A stretch of 64,000 nucleotides of DNA, from contig JAEUSM010000002.1 in the NCBI GenBank assembly GCA_016788785.1, positions 1-64,000 on the forward strand. The letters run 5' to 3'. Each line of letters begins with the position of its first letter. The first letter of the stretch is position 1. Positions 25,602-34,784 of this stretch are shown piece by piece. The notes beneath the pieces are model-generated. The model did not search any database, was not told the origin of the DNA, and worked only from the letters and a program-made list of their open reading frames with translations. A program made the translations under genes and the position numbers. The stretch is from Candidatus Kapaibacterium sp. GTDB lineage: Bacteria; Bacteroidota; Ignavibacteria; Kapaibacteriales; JAEUSM01.

Positions 25602-27071
25602 ATGAATATCTTAGTTACTGCCGCAGAAATTACTCCATTTGCAAAAGCTGGTGGTTTAGCAGACGTTGTTGCTTCATTGTCCAAAGAATGGTCATTACTC
25701 GGGCATAATGTTATTGTGGTAATTCCAAAATATGGAATGATAGATCTTACACTTTATTCCATTACTCCAACAAATATCATTATTGAAGTTCCAATGGGCT
25801 ATTGGAAGGAATATGCAAGACTTTGGAAGGGGAAAATTCCCGGTTCTGATGTAGATGTGTATTTTTTGGAATCTGCAGATTACTTCGATAGAAGAGGTAT
25901 TTATGGAGATAGAGAAGGCTATACTGACAATCACAAACGCTTTACCTTCCTTTCTCGAGCTGCGTTTGAAGTTGCAAAAGCTCTCAATTTCAAACCAGAC
26001 ATACTTCATGCTCACGATTATCATACTTCCCTTGCATTGGCATTTTTGAAAATTTTCTACAAGTATGACCCATTGTTTTCGAAAACTGCTGGTGTTTATA
26101 CAATCCATAATATGGGATATCAAGGTCAATATTTGCCTTCGACTATTTTACCACTAATGGGTGTAAATACTCGTGATTTTTATGCTGGAAGCTGGTATGA
26201 ACATGATGGTATTTTCAATTCAATGAAGGTTGGAATTATGTTCGCCGATAAGGTAACCGCTGTGAGTCCTACGTATGCAAAAGAAATACGATGGACTTCT
26301 TTGGGTGAAGGAATGCAACCATACTTGAATTCAAAAGGCGGTGATGTCATTGGTATTTTAAACGGAACTGATTATACCGAATGGAACCCAGAGTTGGATG
26401 ATCTCATCTATAAACAGTACACCCAAAATGATTTGGAAACGAAGGAACATAATAAACAGCTGTTTTTGAAGGAGCATTGCCCACAACAAAAAACACTTTC
26501 CTATGATGTTCCGCTTGTTGGAATGGTTGCTCGACTTACAAAACAAAAAGGTATCGATGTTTTGGAGCAGATTTTGGAAAGTTATCTTTATGCAGGAGTA
26601 TTTCGATTTGCTGTTTTGGGATCTGGGGAAAAACGCTTTGAAGATTATTTTCGCTATTTAGAACGTAAATATAGCGACAGAGTTATCGTGCATTTAGGTT
26701 ATAACAATGCTTTATCGCATAAAATTATTGCAGCATCGGATTTTCTGATGATGCCATCACTGTATGAACCTTGCGGTTTGACACAAATGTATGCATTAAA
26801 ATACGGAACAGTTCCTATTGTTCGTTCTACTGGAGGTTTATCTGATACTGTCTTGGAATATAATCGCAATACGTCTCAAGGAACAGGATTTTTGTTTTAT
26901 GGATACAATGCTCATGATTTGGGATTAACTGTCAATCGTGCATTAAGTGTCTATAAAACACATCCTCATTGGAATATAATACGCACTAACGGTATAAATG
27001 CTGATTTTTCTGCTAGTCGTTCCGCTGAAGAATACATCAAAGCATTCCAATGGGCTTTAGAGAAAGTATAG
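25602..27071 (+). CDS. glgA: Glycogen synthase (GT5)
   Basis: A 489-residue glycosyltransferase of family GT5 that extends alpha-1,4-glucan from ADP- or UDP-glucose. The N-terminal donor-binding motif KAGGLADVV lies at residues 15-23, ILHAHDYHTSL in the first Rossmann fold, AVSPTYAKEI at the domain boundary, and MMPSLYEPCGLTQMYALKYG carries the catalytic Glu and phosphate contacts near residues 380-400. Length and start are normal. It converges on bshB1 with only 8 nt between the stops and no obvious terminator. Confidence 0.96.
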   Translation: MNILVTAAEITPFAKAGGLADVVASLSKEWSLLGHNVIVVIPKYGMIDLTLYSITPTNIIIEVPMGYWKEYARLWKGKIPGSDVDVYFLESADYFDRRGIYGDREGYTDNHKRFTFLSRAAFEVAKALNFKPDILHAHDYHTSLALAFLKIFYKYDPLFSKTAGVYTIHNMGYQGQYLPSTILPLMGVNTRDFYAGSWYEHDGIFNSMKVGIMFADKVTAVSPTYAKEIRWTSLGEGMQPYLNSKGGDVIGILNGTDYTEWNPELDDLIYKQYTQNDLETKEHNKQLFLKEHCPQQKTLSYDVPLVGMVARLTKQKGIDVLEQILESYLYAGVFRFAVLGSGEKRFEDYFRYLERKYSDRVIVHLGYNNALSHKIIAASDFLMMPSLYEPCGLTQMYALKYGTVPIVRSTGGLSDTVLEYNRNTSQGTGFLFYGYNAHDLGLTVNRALSVYKTHPHWNIIRTNGINADFSASRSAEEYIKAFQWALEKV

Positions 27072-27079
27072 GCTTTGAT

Positions 27080-27811
27080 TTAGAACAATTGTGATAATGA
27101 GGAAATGCCAATTGGTTCTATAGATTGAAAGGGTTCGGCATATTTGAAACCACATTTGTACCCAAAATATTTGGCTCTATCTTCCAAAAAGTGTAAAAAT
27201 TCTGGTTTTGAAATAACAGTTTCTGCTTCAGTTTCTGACTGTGCCGATTTTGGATTATAAAATTGGGACGAATACGCCAAAATTGATGCTGTTTTTTTGT
27301 CAAATGTAGAAGTGATATCTACATAAAAATCAGGTTGAAAATCATACATCTGCATAAAAGAATACATTTTTTTCGCTCGATGTGGGGTTTGAACTTCACC
27401 AGAAAATGGGTGAACAGTTTCTATTTTTGCAACGCCACTCAGAAACTGAGCTTTCCGAGCAATCAAATGAACTGCTTCATGGTCAGGATGACGTTCAAAT
27501 TTAGGGGGGATGAGTAATACATCTGGCCGTATCATTCGAAGATATTGTACTACCGTATGAATATTTTCCTTCGTTGGTTGAACATTCCCATCTTCAAAAT
27601 TAAGGAAATATCGTTCTGAAATTCCTAAAATTTTGGACGCATTTTCGGCTTCTTTCATTCGTAATTCAGCAGATCCTCTTGAGCCTAATTCTCCAACAGT
27701 GCAATCCAATACGGCTACAGTATGTCCTTCAGAAGACAGTTTTGCTAATGTTCCTCCACAAGAAAGTTCGATATCATCAGGATGTGCAGCTATAGTCAGT
27801 ATTTTTGCCAT
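27080..27811 (-). CDS. bshB1: Bacillithiol biosynthesis deacetylase BshB1
   Basis: A 243-residue zinc deacetylase of the LmbE family that removes acetate from GlcNAc-malate in bacillithiol synthesis. AAHPDDIELSCGG (8-20) carries the metal ligands His10 and Asp13; ERHPDHEAVH (106-115) supplies the third ligand His111. GSRGSAELRMKEAENASK is characteristic of BshB1. Bacillithiol, or a methylated form, is the low-molecular-weight thiol of many Bacteroidota. bshA and bshC are not in this window. It follows cdsA by 21 nt. Confidence 0.93.
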   Translation of the reverse strand: MAKILTIAAHPDDIELSCGGTLAKLSSEGHTVAVLDCTVGELGSRGSAELRMKEAENASKILGISERYFLNFEDGNVQPTKENIHTVVQYLRMIRPDVLLIPPKFERHPDHEAVHLIARKAQFLSGVAKIETVHPFSGEVQTPHRAKKMYSFMQMYDFQPDFYVDITSTFDKKTASILAYSSQFYNPKSAQSETEAETVISKPEFLHFLEDRAKYFGYKCGFKYAEPFQSIEPIGISSLSQLF

Positions 27812-27832
27812 TGGGAATATATGTAATGAGAT

Positions 27833-28807
27833 TTATTTTTCAAAAAAATTAATAAAACCAGGATTTGCTACCAAATATGTCAGGAGCAAATAGATGTAGA
27901 CAATAGGAACAATCAGCAACATACTATCAAATCTATCCAACATTCCTCCATGACCAGGAAGAATAGAAGATGAATCTTTTATACCTGCATCACGTTTAAA
28001 AAGAGATTCTGTCAAATCTCCTAACGGTCCAATTACTCCGACAATTAATCCAATAATAATTGCATTTTGCAAACTAAATGTGGGTAACAGTATTTTTAGC
28101 AAACCAATTATCATAATCAAAGCTGCGATTAGACCTGCCACAGAACCTTCCCAACTTTTTTTAGGACTTATTCTCGCCCAAAGCTTCGTTTTACCAAATT
28201 TTTTCCCAATGAAATACGCTGTAGAATCACACGCCCAAATGGAAAAGAATAAACATATTAGAAAATGCCCACCCCAATCTGGCATGGAACTAATAGTAGC
28301 ATTGTCGGAAAGAAGTGATGGGACAATTGATGGTGTTTCGAGGATATTGACATAATGATACATTTCTCGAATACTAATAAGACAACAAAAGAAAATTCCA
28401 ATGTATGCAGTTCCAAACACAGTAAACGCTACGTTTTCAATTGGATTCGAACGTTTTCTCCATAACTCACCTAACATCGTTCCAATGATGTAGATGATGA
28501 ATAATCCTGCAGAAGAAACTAACGAAAGTCCTAACCCTTGCAATCGCATTGCTTGCGAACCTAAATATGTAATCGTTGCATGAATAAGCAAAACAACAAT
28601 TCCAGTAATCGTATGAGGTGAAAGTTGTTTGGCTTTCCCAAGCATATAAAATTCCCACAAAAGCATTGCTGCAGAAGCTCCAACCAACATTGCAAAAGGT
28701 ATTCCACCAATAGTTAGCATCAGCACAATTAGAGGAATTGCAACTAATGCTGTCAGCCAACGATAGGTTAAACTGCTTTTTGGTTTTGAATTGGTACTTT
28801 CACTCAT
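27833..28807 (-). CDS. cdsA: Phosphatidate cytidylyltransferase
   Basis: A 324-residue integral membrane enzyme making CDP-diacylglycerol from phosphatidic acid and CTP, the branch point of phospholipid synthesis. About eight hydrophobic helices are visible. The CDS signature is present near the C-terminus (GPLGDLTESLFKRDAGIKD followed by PGHGGMLDRFDSML), and SPKKSWEGSVAG lies before it. The product feeds the PgsA-like enzyme encoded at 32395. It stands between the CapA-like gene (11 nt upstream) and bshB1. Confidence 0.96.
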   Translation of the reverse strand: MSESTNSKPKSSLTYRWLTALVAIPLIVLMLTIGGIPFAMLVGASAAMLLWEFYMLGKAKQLSPHTITGIVVLLIHATITYLGSQAMRLQGLGLSLVSSAGLFIIYIIGTMLGELWRKRSNPIENVAFTVFGTAYIGIFFCCLISIREMYHYVNILETPSIVPSLLSDNATISSMPDWGGHFLICLFFSIWACDSTAYFIGKKFGKTKLWARISPKKSWEGSVAGLIAALIMIIGLLKILLPTFSLQNAIIIGLIVGVIGPLGDLTESLFKRDAGIKDSSSILPGHGGMLDRFDSMLLIVPIVYIYLLLTYLVANPGFINFFEK

Positions 28808-28818
28808 ATCAAATGTAC

Positions 28819-29850
28819 TTATTGTTTTCGAATTTCACCATCATTGGATATAGACAAACCACTCGATGGAAAATCTTCTTTTGTCAATCGTTGTAATAAT
28901 GTAATTGCCGATTTGGTAGAATCGTACACTGGGATTCCTTTACCAATTTGCATAATTGGGATTATATTGCCAGATAGGAATGCTCCATTTTTTGCATCAA
29001 GCGTTATATCAAAAATAGCAGTAATGCCATTTTCATTTTTTAAATTAAAATGACCATAAGTTAAAAAATTTCCCATTGAATACACTATCAATCTATCTTT
29101 GTATAAATCCATTGCTCGCAAAACATGAGGACCATGACCTAAGACTAAATCTGCACCAGCATCAATTACTGTTCTTGCAAAAAGAGGTAAATTCCCACGA
29201 TTTTCACCCATAAACATTTCGGTGGTTTTTGGAGTATTCAACGCTTTTCTTCCTTCTGCTCCACCATGAAATGTAACTATAAGGATATCAAATTTCTTTG
29301 CTAAACGATTAACAATACTTTTTGCAGTTTCAATATCACTTACGGTGTAAGAAGTAGTAGAAAAACCAAATGCAACGACACCGACTGAAGTTGAGCCATA
29401 TTGCAAGGTAGAGTATCCTTTTTTGGGGGCATAAGATATTCCCAAATCATCAAGAACTTTTTTTGTAAAATTATACCCTTCAATACCATAGTCTTCGGAA
29501 TGATTATTATCCAAACTCACGATTGTAATGCCAAGTTTTTTCAGCAATGGAGCTAATGTTTCAGGCATGCCAAATTCGTAACATCTCCCTGCAGCACGTG
29601 ATGCTGGTGCACATTTAGACGCTTTCATAGTACCTGTGGCAAAAGAACCCTCTAAATTCGCGAAAACTAACGAAGCCCCACCCAAATACGAAGCTATTGG
29701 AAGAAATTCTTCACCACCTTGATCTGGAACTTCCAATGATGGCGTATAGGAACCAAACATCACATCCCCAACTGCTTTTAATCGAAATTGCGATTGCGTA
29801 ATAGCAGGAAGTAACAGAGATATTACAATTACAACTAAGAGTTTATGCAT
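28819..29850 (-). CDS. CapA/PgsA-family metallophosphatase-like exported protein
   Basis: A 343-residue protein with an N-terminal signal peptide (about 1-20) and a PGA_cap/CapA calcineurin-like domain. Metal-site motifs are visible: AVGDVMFGS, FANLEGSF, DNNHSEDYG, TFHGGAEG and LGHGPHVLRAM. The family includes capsule-associated CapA and other poly-gamma-glutamate-related proteins, but most members are uncharacterised. It probably acts in the periplasm. A four-Cys pattern near residues 80-92 (KCAPASRAAGRCYE) may form a disulfide. Its ATG overlaps the end of the isomerase gene by 8 nt. Confidence 0.85.
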   Translation of the reverse strand: MHKLLVVIVISLLLPAITQSQFRLKAVGDVMFGSYTPSLEVPDQGGEEFLPIASYLGGASLVFANLEGSFATGTMKASKCAPASRAAGRCYEFGMPETLAPLLKKLGITIVSLDNNHSEDYGIEGYNFTKKVLDDLGISYAPKKGYSTLQYGSTSVGVVAFGFSTTSYTVSDIETAKSIVNRLAKKFDILIVTFHGGAEGRKALNTPKTTEMFMGENRGNLPLFARTVIDAGADLVLGHGPHVLRAMDLYKDRLIVYSMGNFLTYGHFNLKNENGITAIFDITLDAKNGAFLSGNIIPIMQIGKGIPVYDSTKSAITLLQRLTKEDFPSSGLSISNDGEIRKQ

Positions 29851-30925
29851 TAGATAATAAGTTTTTGAGGGCGTTAATCAAAGGAATTGGAGAAGGATCT
29901 TCATTTCGCAACATTGCACAATGATAGCTAATCCAATCACCTAAATGGACCAATGTTATGATTCGAGTGAGTAAATGATCTCCTTCTCCATAAATCGTAA
30001 TCATTTTGGATTGTAATGATTTATCAAGAATTGATGAAAATGCATCAAATCGTAATTTCACGCGAGGATGATCTAAAACATCTCGAACTAAAACTATAGC
30101 AATATTCTTTGTATATTCGTTTTCAGAAACTAAAGAACATATTTCGTTATGATTCATTTCGGGTAGTACATTCCCAAATGCAAACATTTTAGCATTCTCT
30201 TGCAATTGTCCTCTCCAACGAAGTTGAATAGTATCGAACAAATCGGAATTAACAAAGAAAAATGGCAATTTATTGTAAAGTGTAGTTGCTATCGAATATG
30301 CGTCATTTGTAAGTGTATTTGGTGTCTGATATCGTTCTGTGAGTGCGGGTAGCAAACGAACTATTTCCTCTAATGCAGTTCCAATGGATTGTTGTAAGGC
30401 GTCATTATTCGTTTTTTCAGTCAACAACAACAACAAGGGAAAAAATGAATAGGCAAATGCTGCTCTTGGTTGAAATCCCGTTGGCAATGTAATAGTGGGA
30501 TACCCTTTTTCTTTCGCATGATTACCAATAACACCTCCAGTTGTCAAACAGAGAAAATTAGTGCAATATTCTTCAGCTTTATACATTGCAGAGATAGTTT
30601 CTTCGGTATTACCAGAATAACTCGATACAACAACCAATGCATTTGGATCAACATTCTTCGGAAATGTATACGAACGAACTACCTTAATAACATAAGGAAA
30701 ACCATCTAATGCAGAGGTAATTGTACGAACGGTATCACCTGCGATGGCTGACCCTCCCATTCCTAATACAATTATTTCTTTTGAAAATAGTTGCAATGGT
30801 AATTGTTTTGCTTTTTGTCCTAATTCAATAGCATTTTTGACATCGTTTGTGAAATTCTTTAAGATATCTATCATCTTTTGCGAGTCAAATTTTTCTACTT
30901 GATGTGTATATTCAACGTTATTCAT
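29843..30925 (-). CDS. Bifunctional phosphoglucose/phosphomannose isomerase
   Basis: A 360-residue SIS-domain enzyme interconverting fructose-6-phosphate with glucose-6- or mannose-6-phosphate. VLGMGGSAIAGDTV (53-66) and SYSGNTEET (102-110) are the sugar-phosphate-binding loops, and PRAAFAYSFFPLL is typical of the PGI/PMI family rather than classical Pgi. The conserved PEMNHNEI helix lies in the C-terminal half. It is the first gene of the minus-strand run down to bshB1 and is divergent from the symporter gene. Confidence 0.9.
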   Translation of the reverse strand: MNNVEYTHQVEKFDSQKMIDILKNFTNDVKNAIELGQKAKQLPLQLFSKEIIVLGMGGSAIAGDTVRTITSALDGFPYVIKVVRSYTFPKNVDPNALVVVSSYSGNTEETISAMYKAEEYCTNFLCLTTGGVIGNHAKEKGYPTITLPTGFQPRAAFAYSFFPLLLLLTEKTNNDALQQSIGTALEEIVRLLPALTERYQTPNTLTNDAYSIATTLYNKLPFFFVNSDLFDTIQLRWRGQLQENAKMFAFGNVLPEMNHNEICSLVSENEYTKNIAIVLVRDVLDHPRVKLRFDAFSSILDKSLQSKMITIYGEGDHLLTRIITLVHLGDWISYHCAMLRNEDPSPIPLINALKNLLSNA

Positions 30926-31010
30926 TATTTGTTAAGGATAATTGGAAATGCAAAGGTCAATTATTTATAATCAATCGTAAACGAACATATAATTATTTCA
31001 TTATTCAATA

Positions 31011-32393
31011 GTGATTTCTACCATAGACTACATTCTAATTTTTGGTTATTTTGGATTAGTTCTTATTGCAGGGCTATTACCATCTTTACGAAAAAATACA
31101 TCCTCTTCATTTGTCGATTTCTTTTTGGCTGGAAGGAAGGTTACCTTACCATTTTTTGTGATGTCGCTAGTTGCAACATGGTACGGCTCTATAGTTGGTG
31201 TTGGTGAATTTATTTATACTTATGGAATAGTAACATGGTTCTGTTTTGGAGTTCCATACTATTTGATAGCACTCCTATTTTCCCTATTTGTTGCGAAAAA
31301 AATTCGAAGTGGCAATTTCCTTTCCATTCCTTCTGCTGTAGAAAAAAAGTTTGGTAAAAATCACAGTATCATTGTCGCAATTTTATTATTGATTATTACT
31401 ATTCCAGCACCGTATGCTTTGACTCTTGGTGTTGTTCTACAAATGTTCTTGCCTCTTCCATTATGGGCAACAATCATAATTGGAACGATAGTTTCTCTTG
31501 TCATAGTTGCAAAAGGAGGTTTGAAATCTGATTTGTATGCGAACGCACTGCAATTTGTCTTGATGTTTTTTGGGTTCGGAGTTTTACTATATTTTTCATG
31601 GAATACATTTGGTTCACCAATCCAACTTTTTGAAAAGATATTACCAACAGTACAGAATTCGCTAAAAACCCATATTTGGATTATTATTTCATGGTTCATC
31701 ATTGCATTACAAACATTTGTTGATCCCAGTTTTCACCAACGTTGTTCTGCAGCTGAGTCACCCAAAATTGCTCGAAACGGTATATTGATTTCAATAGTAT
31801 TTTGGTTTCTGTTTGATTCATTGACGTTGCTTACAGGTTTGTATAGTATTTCCTTTATTCCAAATATTCAACCATTGGAAGTATATACAGTATTAGCAAA
31901 AACAGTGTTAGGTTCACCATGGAGTGGATTTTTTATTCTTTCCATTCTTTCGATTGTGATGTCAACATTAGAAAGTTATCTTCTCATTAGTTCAAGTATC
32001 GTCTCTTTTGATATTCTCGAGAAATTGCAATCAAAAAAACACTCTCAACGTTCGCATATTATCTCACTGTTACTTATTGCATCAATTGCCATCACAGTTG
32101 CTATTGCAATTCCCTCCATTACAACTATCATTTACACTGCTGCTTCCATCGTTGTACCTGGCTTGTTGTTTTTGGTGTTACTTTCTCTTCACCCAACGTT
32201 TTCTCTAAGAAACAACAGCGTCTACTATTGTTTACTTCTTCCACCACTTTTTGTCGTTTCAAGTATCTTTTTATCGAATTATACTTCATTTCGAATACCT
32301 ATTATTCACGATATCGAACCAATGATAGTCGGAATGATAGTATCATTTTGTTTAGTTATCATTAATATCGAAAAAAAAGCCGTAAATTTGTAG
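31011..32393 (+). CDS. Sodium:solute symporter (SSS family)
   Basis: A 460-residue membrane protein with about 12-13 hydrophobic helices. SSS-family features are FFLAGRKVTLPFFVMSLVAT near the N-terminus, ALQFVLMFFGFGVLLYF, and the motif SFHQRCSAAESPKIARNG after the central helices, comparable to the QR motif of this family. It imports a solute with sodium or protons. The substrate is not evident. It starts a plus-strand run through prmC, and the pgsA-like gene begins 1 nt after its stop. Confidence 0.9.
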   Translation: MISTIDYILIFGYFGLVLIAGLLPSLRKNTSSSFVDFFLAGRKVTLPFFVMSLVATWYGSIVGVGEFIYTYGIVTWFCFGVPYYLIALLFSLFVAKKIRSGNFLSIPSAVEKKFGKNHSIIVAILLLIITIPAPYALTLGVVLQMFLPLPLWATIIIGTIVSLVIVAKGGLKSDLYANALQFVLMFFGFGVLLYFSWNTFGSPIQLFEKILPTVQNSLKTHIWIIISWFIIALQTFVDPSFHQRCSAAESPKIARNGILISIVFWFLFDSLTLLTGLYSISFIPNIQPLEVYTVLAKTVLGSPWSGFFILSILSIVMSTLESYLLISSSIVSFDILEKLQSKKHSQRSHIISLLLIASIAITVAIAIPSITTIIYTAASIVVPGLLFLVLLSLHPTFSLRNNSVYYCLLLPPLFVVSSIFLSNYTSFRIPIIHDIEPMIVGMIVSFCLVIINIEKKAVNL

Positions 32394-32394
32394 T

Positions 32395-32934
32395 ATGATG
32401 ACTATTTCTAATTTACTGTCAAGTAGTAGATTTGTACTTGTACTACCATCGGTGTATTTTTTGTGGACACATCAAATAACTTTGTTGTTGGTTACAATTG
32501 TCATTGCTGCTCTGACTGATATTTTCGATGGTTTTTTTGCTCGAAAAAGAAATGAAATCACAGAATTGGGTAAAATTATCGACCCATTAGCTGACAAAGT
32601 ATATGTCGGTGCTATGACCATTGGTTTGTATGTTCTTGAGTACATTCCTTTATGGTTTTTTTGTGTCATACTTGGTAGAGACATCGTAATTCTTTTGGGT
32701 AGTTATTACGTTACCAAAAAAACGAACAAAACCTTGATGTCCAATTATATTGGCAAAGCAACTGTTATTCTCATTAGTATTACATTGATTGTTTCATTAT
32801 TTCATGAACATTCAATTGCGAATACGATAGGAATGTATTTACAAATTCTCTCAACCATTGCAATGCTTATTTCTTTGATTTCTTATGGCAAATCCTCAGT
32901 TTCGTTCCTCAAAGAAAGTAGGATAAACCTTTGA
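32395..32934 (+). CDS. pgsA: CDP-alcohol phosphatidyltransferase, PgsA-like
   Basis: A 179-residue membrane enzyme. The signature D-G-x2-A-R-x8-G-x3-D-x3-D is complete: Asp45, Gly46, Ala49, Arg50, Gly59, Asp63 and Asp67. By size and signature context it most likely makes phosphatidylglycerol phosphate from CDP-diacylglycerol and glycerol 3-phosphate; another acceptor cannot be excluded. The stop overlaps the TTG start of the next gene (TTGA), implying translational coupling with the nucleotidyltransferase-like protein. Confidence 0.88.
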   Translation: MMTISNLLSSSRFVLVLPSVYFLWTHQITLLLVTIVIAALTDIFDGFFARKRNEITELGKIIDPLADKVYVGAMTIGLYVLEYIPLWFFCVILGRDIVILLGSYYVTKKTNKTLMSNYIGKATVILISITLIVSLFHEHSIANTIGMYLQILSTIAMLISLISYGKSSVSFLKESRINL

Positions 32935-33728
32935 ATTCTTTGCAACAATATACAAAAGAATTAGCCTATGCCATCGTACCACAACCGTTGGAACGAGCTG
33001 CAATTGAAAACTTTTATACTACTGTTGAAGAAGCTCTAACGAATCATTTTCGGTTTAATATCGAACGATGTGTTCCTATTGGAGAGTTTGCAAGAGAAAC
33101 TGTTTTGCGTCATACAATAGATAAAAAAACTTCTATCGAATTAATGATTCTGTTTCAAAATGATGAATATTACGAAAATTTTTCCCTGATGAAAAAAGAA
33201 ATTGAACATTGTATTTCTTCATCATTTTCTCTTTCTGAAGATGAGATGAAACAGTTGAGAATTCCTATGAAGTTTGGGGCAATTCAATTAGTTCCAGCCA
33301 TTGTTGTTGATTCTGATTTGGGTTCGAATCTTTATATTTCGTTGTTGAAACATGATAAATGGATTCAATCGAACCCACTAGAATTTGACGAGAAAATCCA
33401 CATCAAGAATAACGAAACTTCCTTTCTTCTCAAACCAATTATTCGACTATTGAAATATTGGAATTGTACTCATGGAAGATATTTTTCTACAGAAACGATA
33501 GAACTTTTTGCAGCAAATAGGATTTCAAATTCAGATTCTTTACATACGGAATTATTACGAATTTTAGAACAACTTCCTGTGCTACTCAAAGAAAATGTTC
33601 AATCCATTAGAGTATTACAAGAAGTACAAGAACTAACAATTGAGTTAAAACAATTGCTACAAAAAAAACACGATGAATTTCAAACTCTTTTCATCTTTAA
33701 ACAAATTTTTCCACCAATTTTACAATAG
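32931..33728 (+). CDS. Degenerate CD-NTase/OAS-like nucleotidyltransferase
   Basis: A 265-residue protein resembling SMODS/OAS-type nucleotidyltransferases. VPIGEFARETVLR (48-60) matches the G-S/E-x-A-R-x-T helix. The following strand reads SIELMILF (68-75), where active enzymes have D-h-D. IQLVPAIVV (118-126) matches the strand that normally carries the third acid (h-D-h-h-P), here Gln119. LKPIIRLLKYWN (167-178) matches the conserved LhxLhKxWN helix. An Asp at 64 lies four residues before the expected site. The acids for catalysis therefore look absent, suggesting a pseudoenzyme or RNA/nucleotide-binding protein. It starts at TTG overlapping the pgsA-like stop and precedes ftsY by 9 nt. Confidence 0.6.
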   Translation: MNSLQQYTKELAYAIVPQPLERAAIENFYTTVEEALTNHFRFNIERCVPIGEFARETVLRHTIDKKTSIELMILFQNDEYYENFSLMKKEIEHCISSSFSLSEDEMKQLRIPMKFGAIQLVPAIVVDSDLGSNLYISLLKHDKWIQSNPLEFDEKIHIKNNETSFLLKPIIRLLKYWNCTHGRYFSTETIELFAANRISNSDSLHTELLRILEQLPVLLKENVQSIRVLQEVQELTIELKQLLQKKHDEFQTLFIFKQIFPPILQ

Positions 33729-33737
33729 AGGATTTCT

Positions 33738-34781
33738 ATGGGTATTTTCGACAAAATTAAAGACAAGGTTAGTTCCGCAGTAAAAAGCACTGTTGATTCA
33801 GTCGTAAAAACAACCACAGAAGTATTTCAATTAGAACGACTTAGAGATGGTTTGACAAAAACAAGAAATTCTTTTGTCAATAAATTACGAGCAACCATTG
33901 GGTTCGGAAGAAAAATTGACGAAAAATTGTTGGAAGAAATAGAAGAAGTTCTCATTACTTCTGATATTGGTTTTGCGACAACAGAACGAATCATCAATTC
34001 TGTTCGCAATACAGTTAAAAAAGAAAATTACGAAAATGCAGATAGAATTTACGAGTTAATAAAACAAGAGATTTTAGCTATTTTTGCTGAGATTCCTGCC
34101 CCAACTCAAGAAGATGTATATCAACTCAATAATGTCGAAAAACCATTTGTTATGATGATGATTGGTGTCAACGGAGTTGGAAAAACAACAACAATTGGAA
34201 AGTTAGCACATAATTTCAAAAAATTTGACAACAAAGTTCTCATCGGTGCGGCTGATACATTTCGTGCAGCTGCCAATGAACAATTAGATGTTTGGGCAAA
34301 ACGAGCAGATGTGGAAATAATTCAACAAAAGCAAGGTGCTGACCCAGCTGCAGTTGTTTACGATACGTTAGCTGCTGGTATAGCAAGAAAATCTGATGTT
34401 ATTCTCATTGATACTGCAGGAAGATTGCATAATAAAGCGAATTTGATGAAGGAATTAGAAAAAATCAATCGCGTAATGAAAAAACATAAAGAATCTGCAC
34501 CGGATGAAGTTTTTTTGGTTCTTGATGCTACTACTGGTCAAAATGCTGTTCAACAAGCGAAAGAATTTTCGAAGGTTGCTCCAATAACTGGCATTGTGCT
34601 AACAAAACTTGATGGAACTGCAAAAGGGGGAGTGATAATCGGCATAACTTCTGAATTAAAAATTCCAGTTCGTTTTATTGGGGTTGGTGAAAAAATTGAC
34701 GATTTGCAACTATTTGATCCAATTGCTTTTACTGACGCTCTTTTTGATCTTCCAGAAGATGAAAAAGTCACTAATGAATAA
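33738..34781 (+). CDS. ftsY: Signal recognition particle receptor FtsY
   Basis: A 347-residue GTPase that docks SRP-ribosome complexes at the membrane. An amphipathic N-terminal helix with a charged NG-linker leads to the N domain. GTPase motifs: GVNGVGKTT (143-151), DTFRAAANEQL (173-183), DTAGRLHNK (225-233) and TKLDGTAKGG (near 289). The acidic A domain of E. coli FtsY is missing, common in this lineage. It sits in the same tight plus-strand run as the pgsA-like gene. Confidence 0.97.
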   Translation: MGIFDKIKDKVSSAVKSTVDSVVKTTTEVFQLERLRDGLTKTRNSFVNKLRATIGFGRKIDEKLLEEIEEVLITSDIGFATTERIINSVRNTVKKENYENADRIYELIKQEILAIFAEIPAPTQEDVYQLNNVEKPFVMMMIGVNGVGKTTTIGKLAHNFKKFDNKVLIGAADTFRAAANEQLDVWAKRADVEIIQQKQGADPAAVVYDTLAAGIARKSDVILIDTAGRLHNKANLMKELEKINRVMKKHKESAPDEVFLVLDATTGQNAVQQAKEFSKVAPITGIVLTKLDGTAKGGVIIGITSELKIPVRFIGVGEKIDDLQLFDPIAFTDALFDLPEDEKVTNE

Positions 34782-34784
34782 GTG

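Noticed and set aside
32931-33728. CBASS anti-phage system
   Set aside because: The nucleotidyltransferase-like protein lacks the catalytic acids and has no effector, Cap2, Cap3 or HORMA/TRIP13 gene nearby; its neighbours are housekeeping genes.
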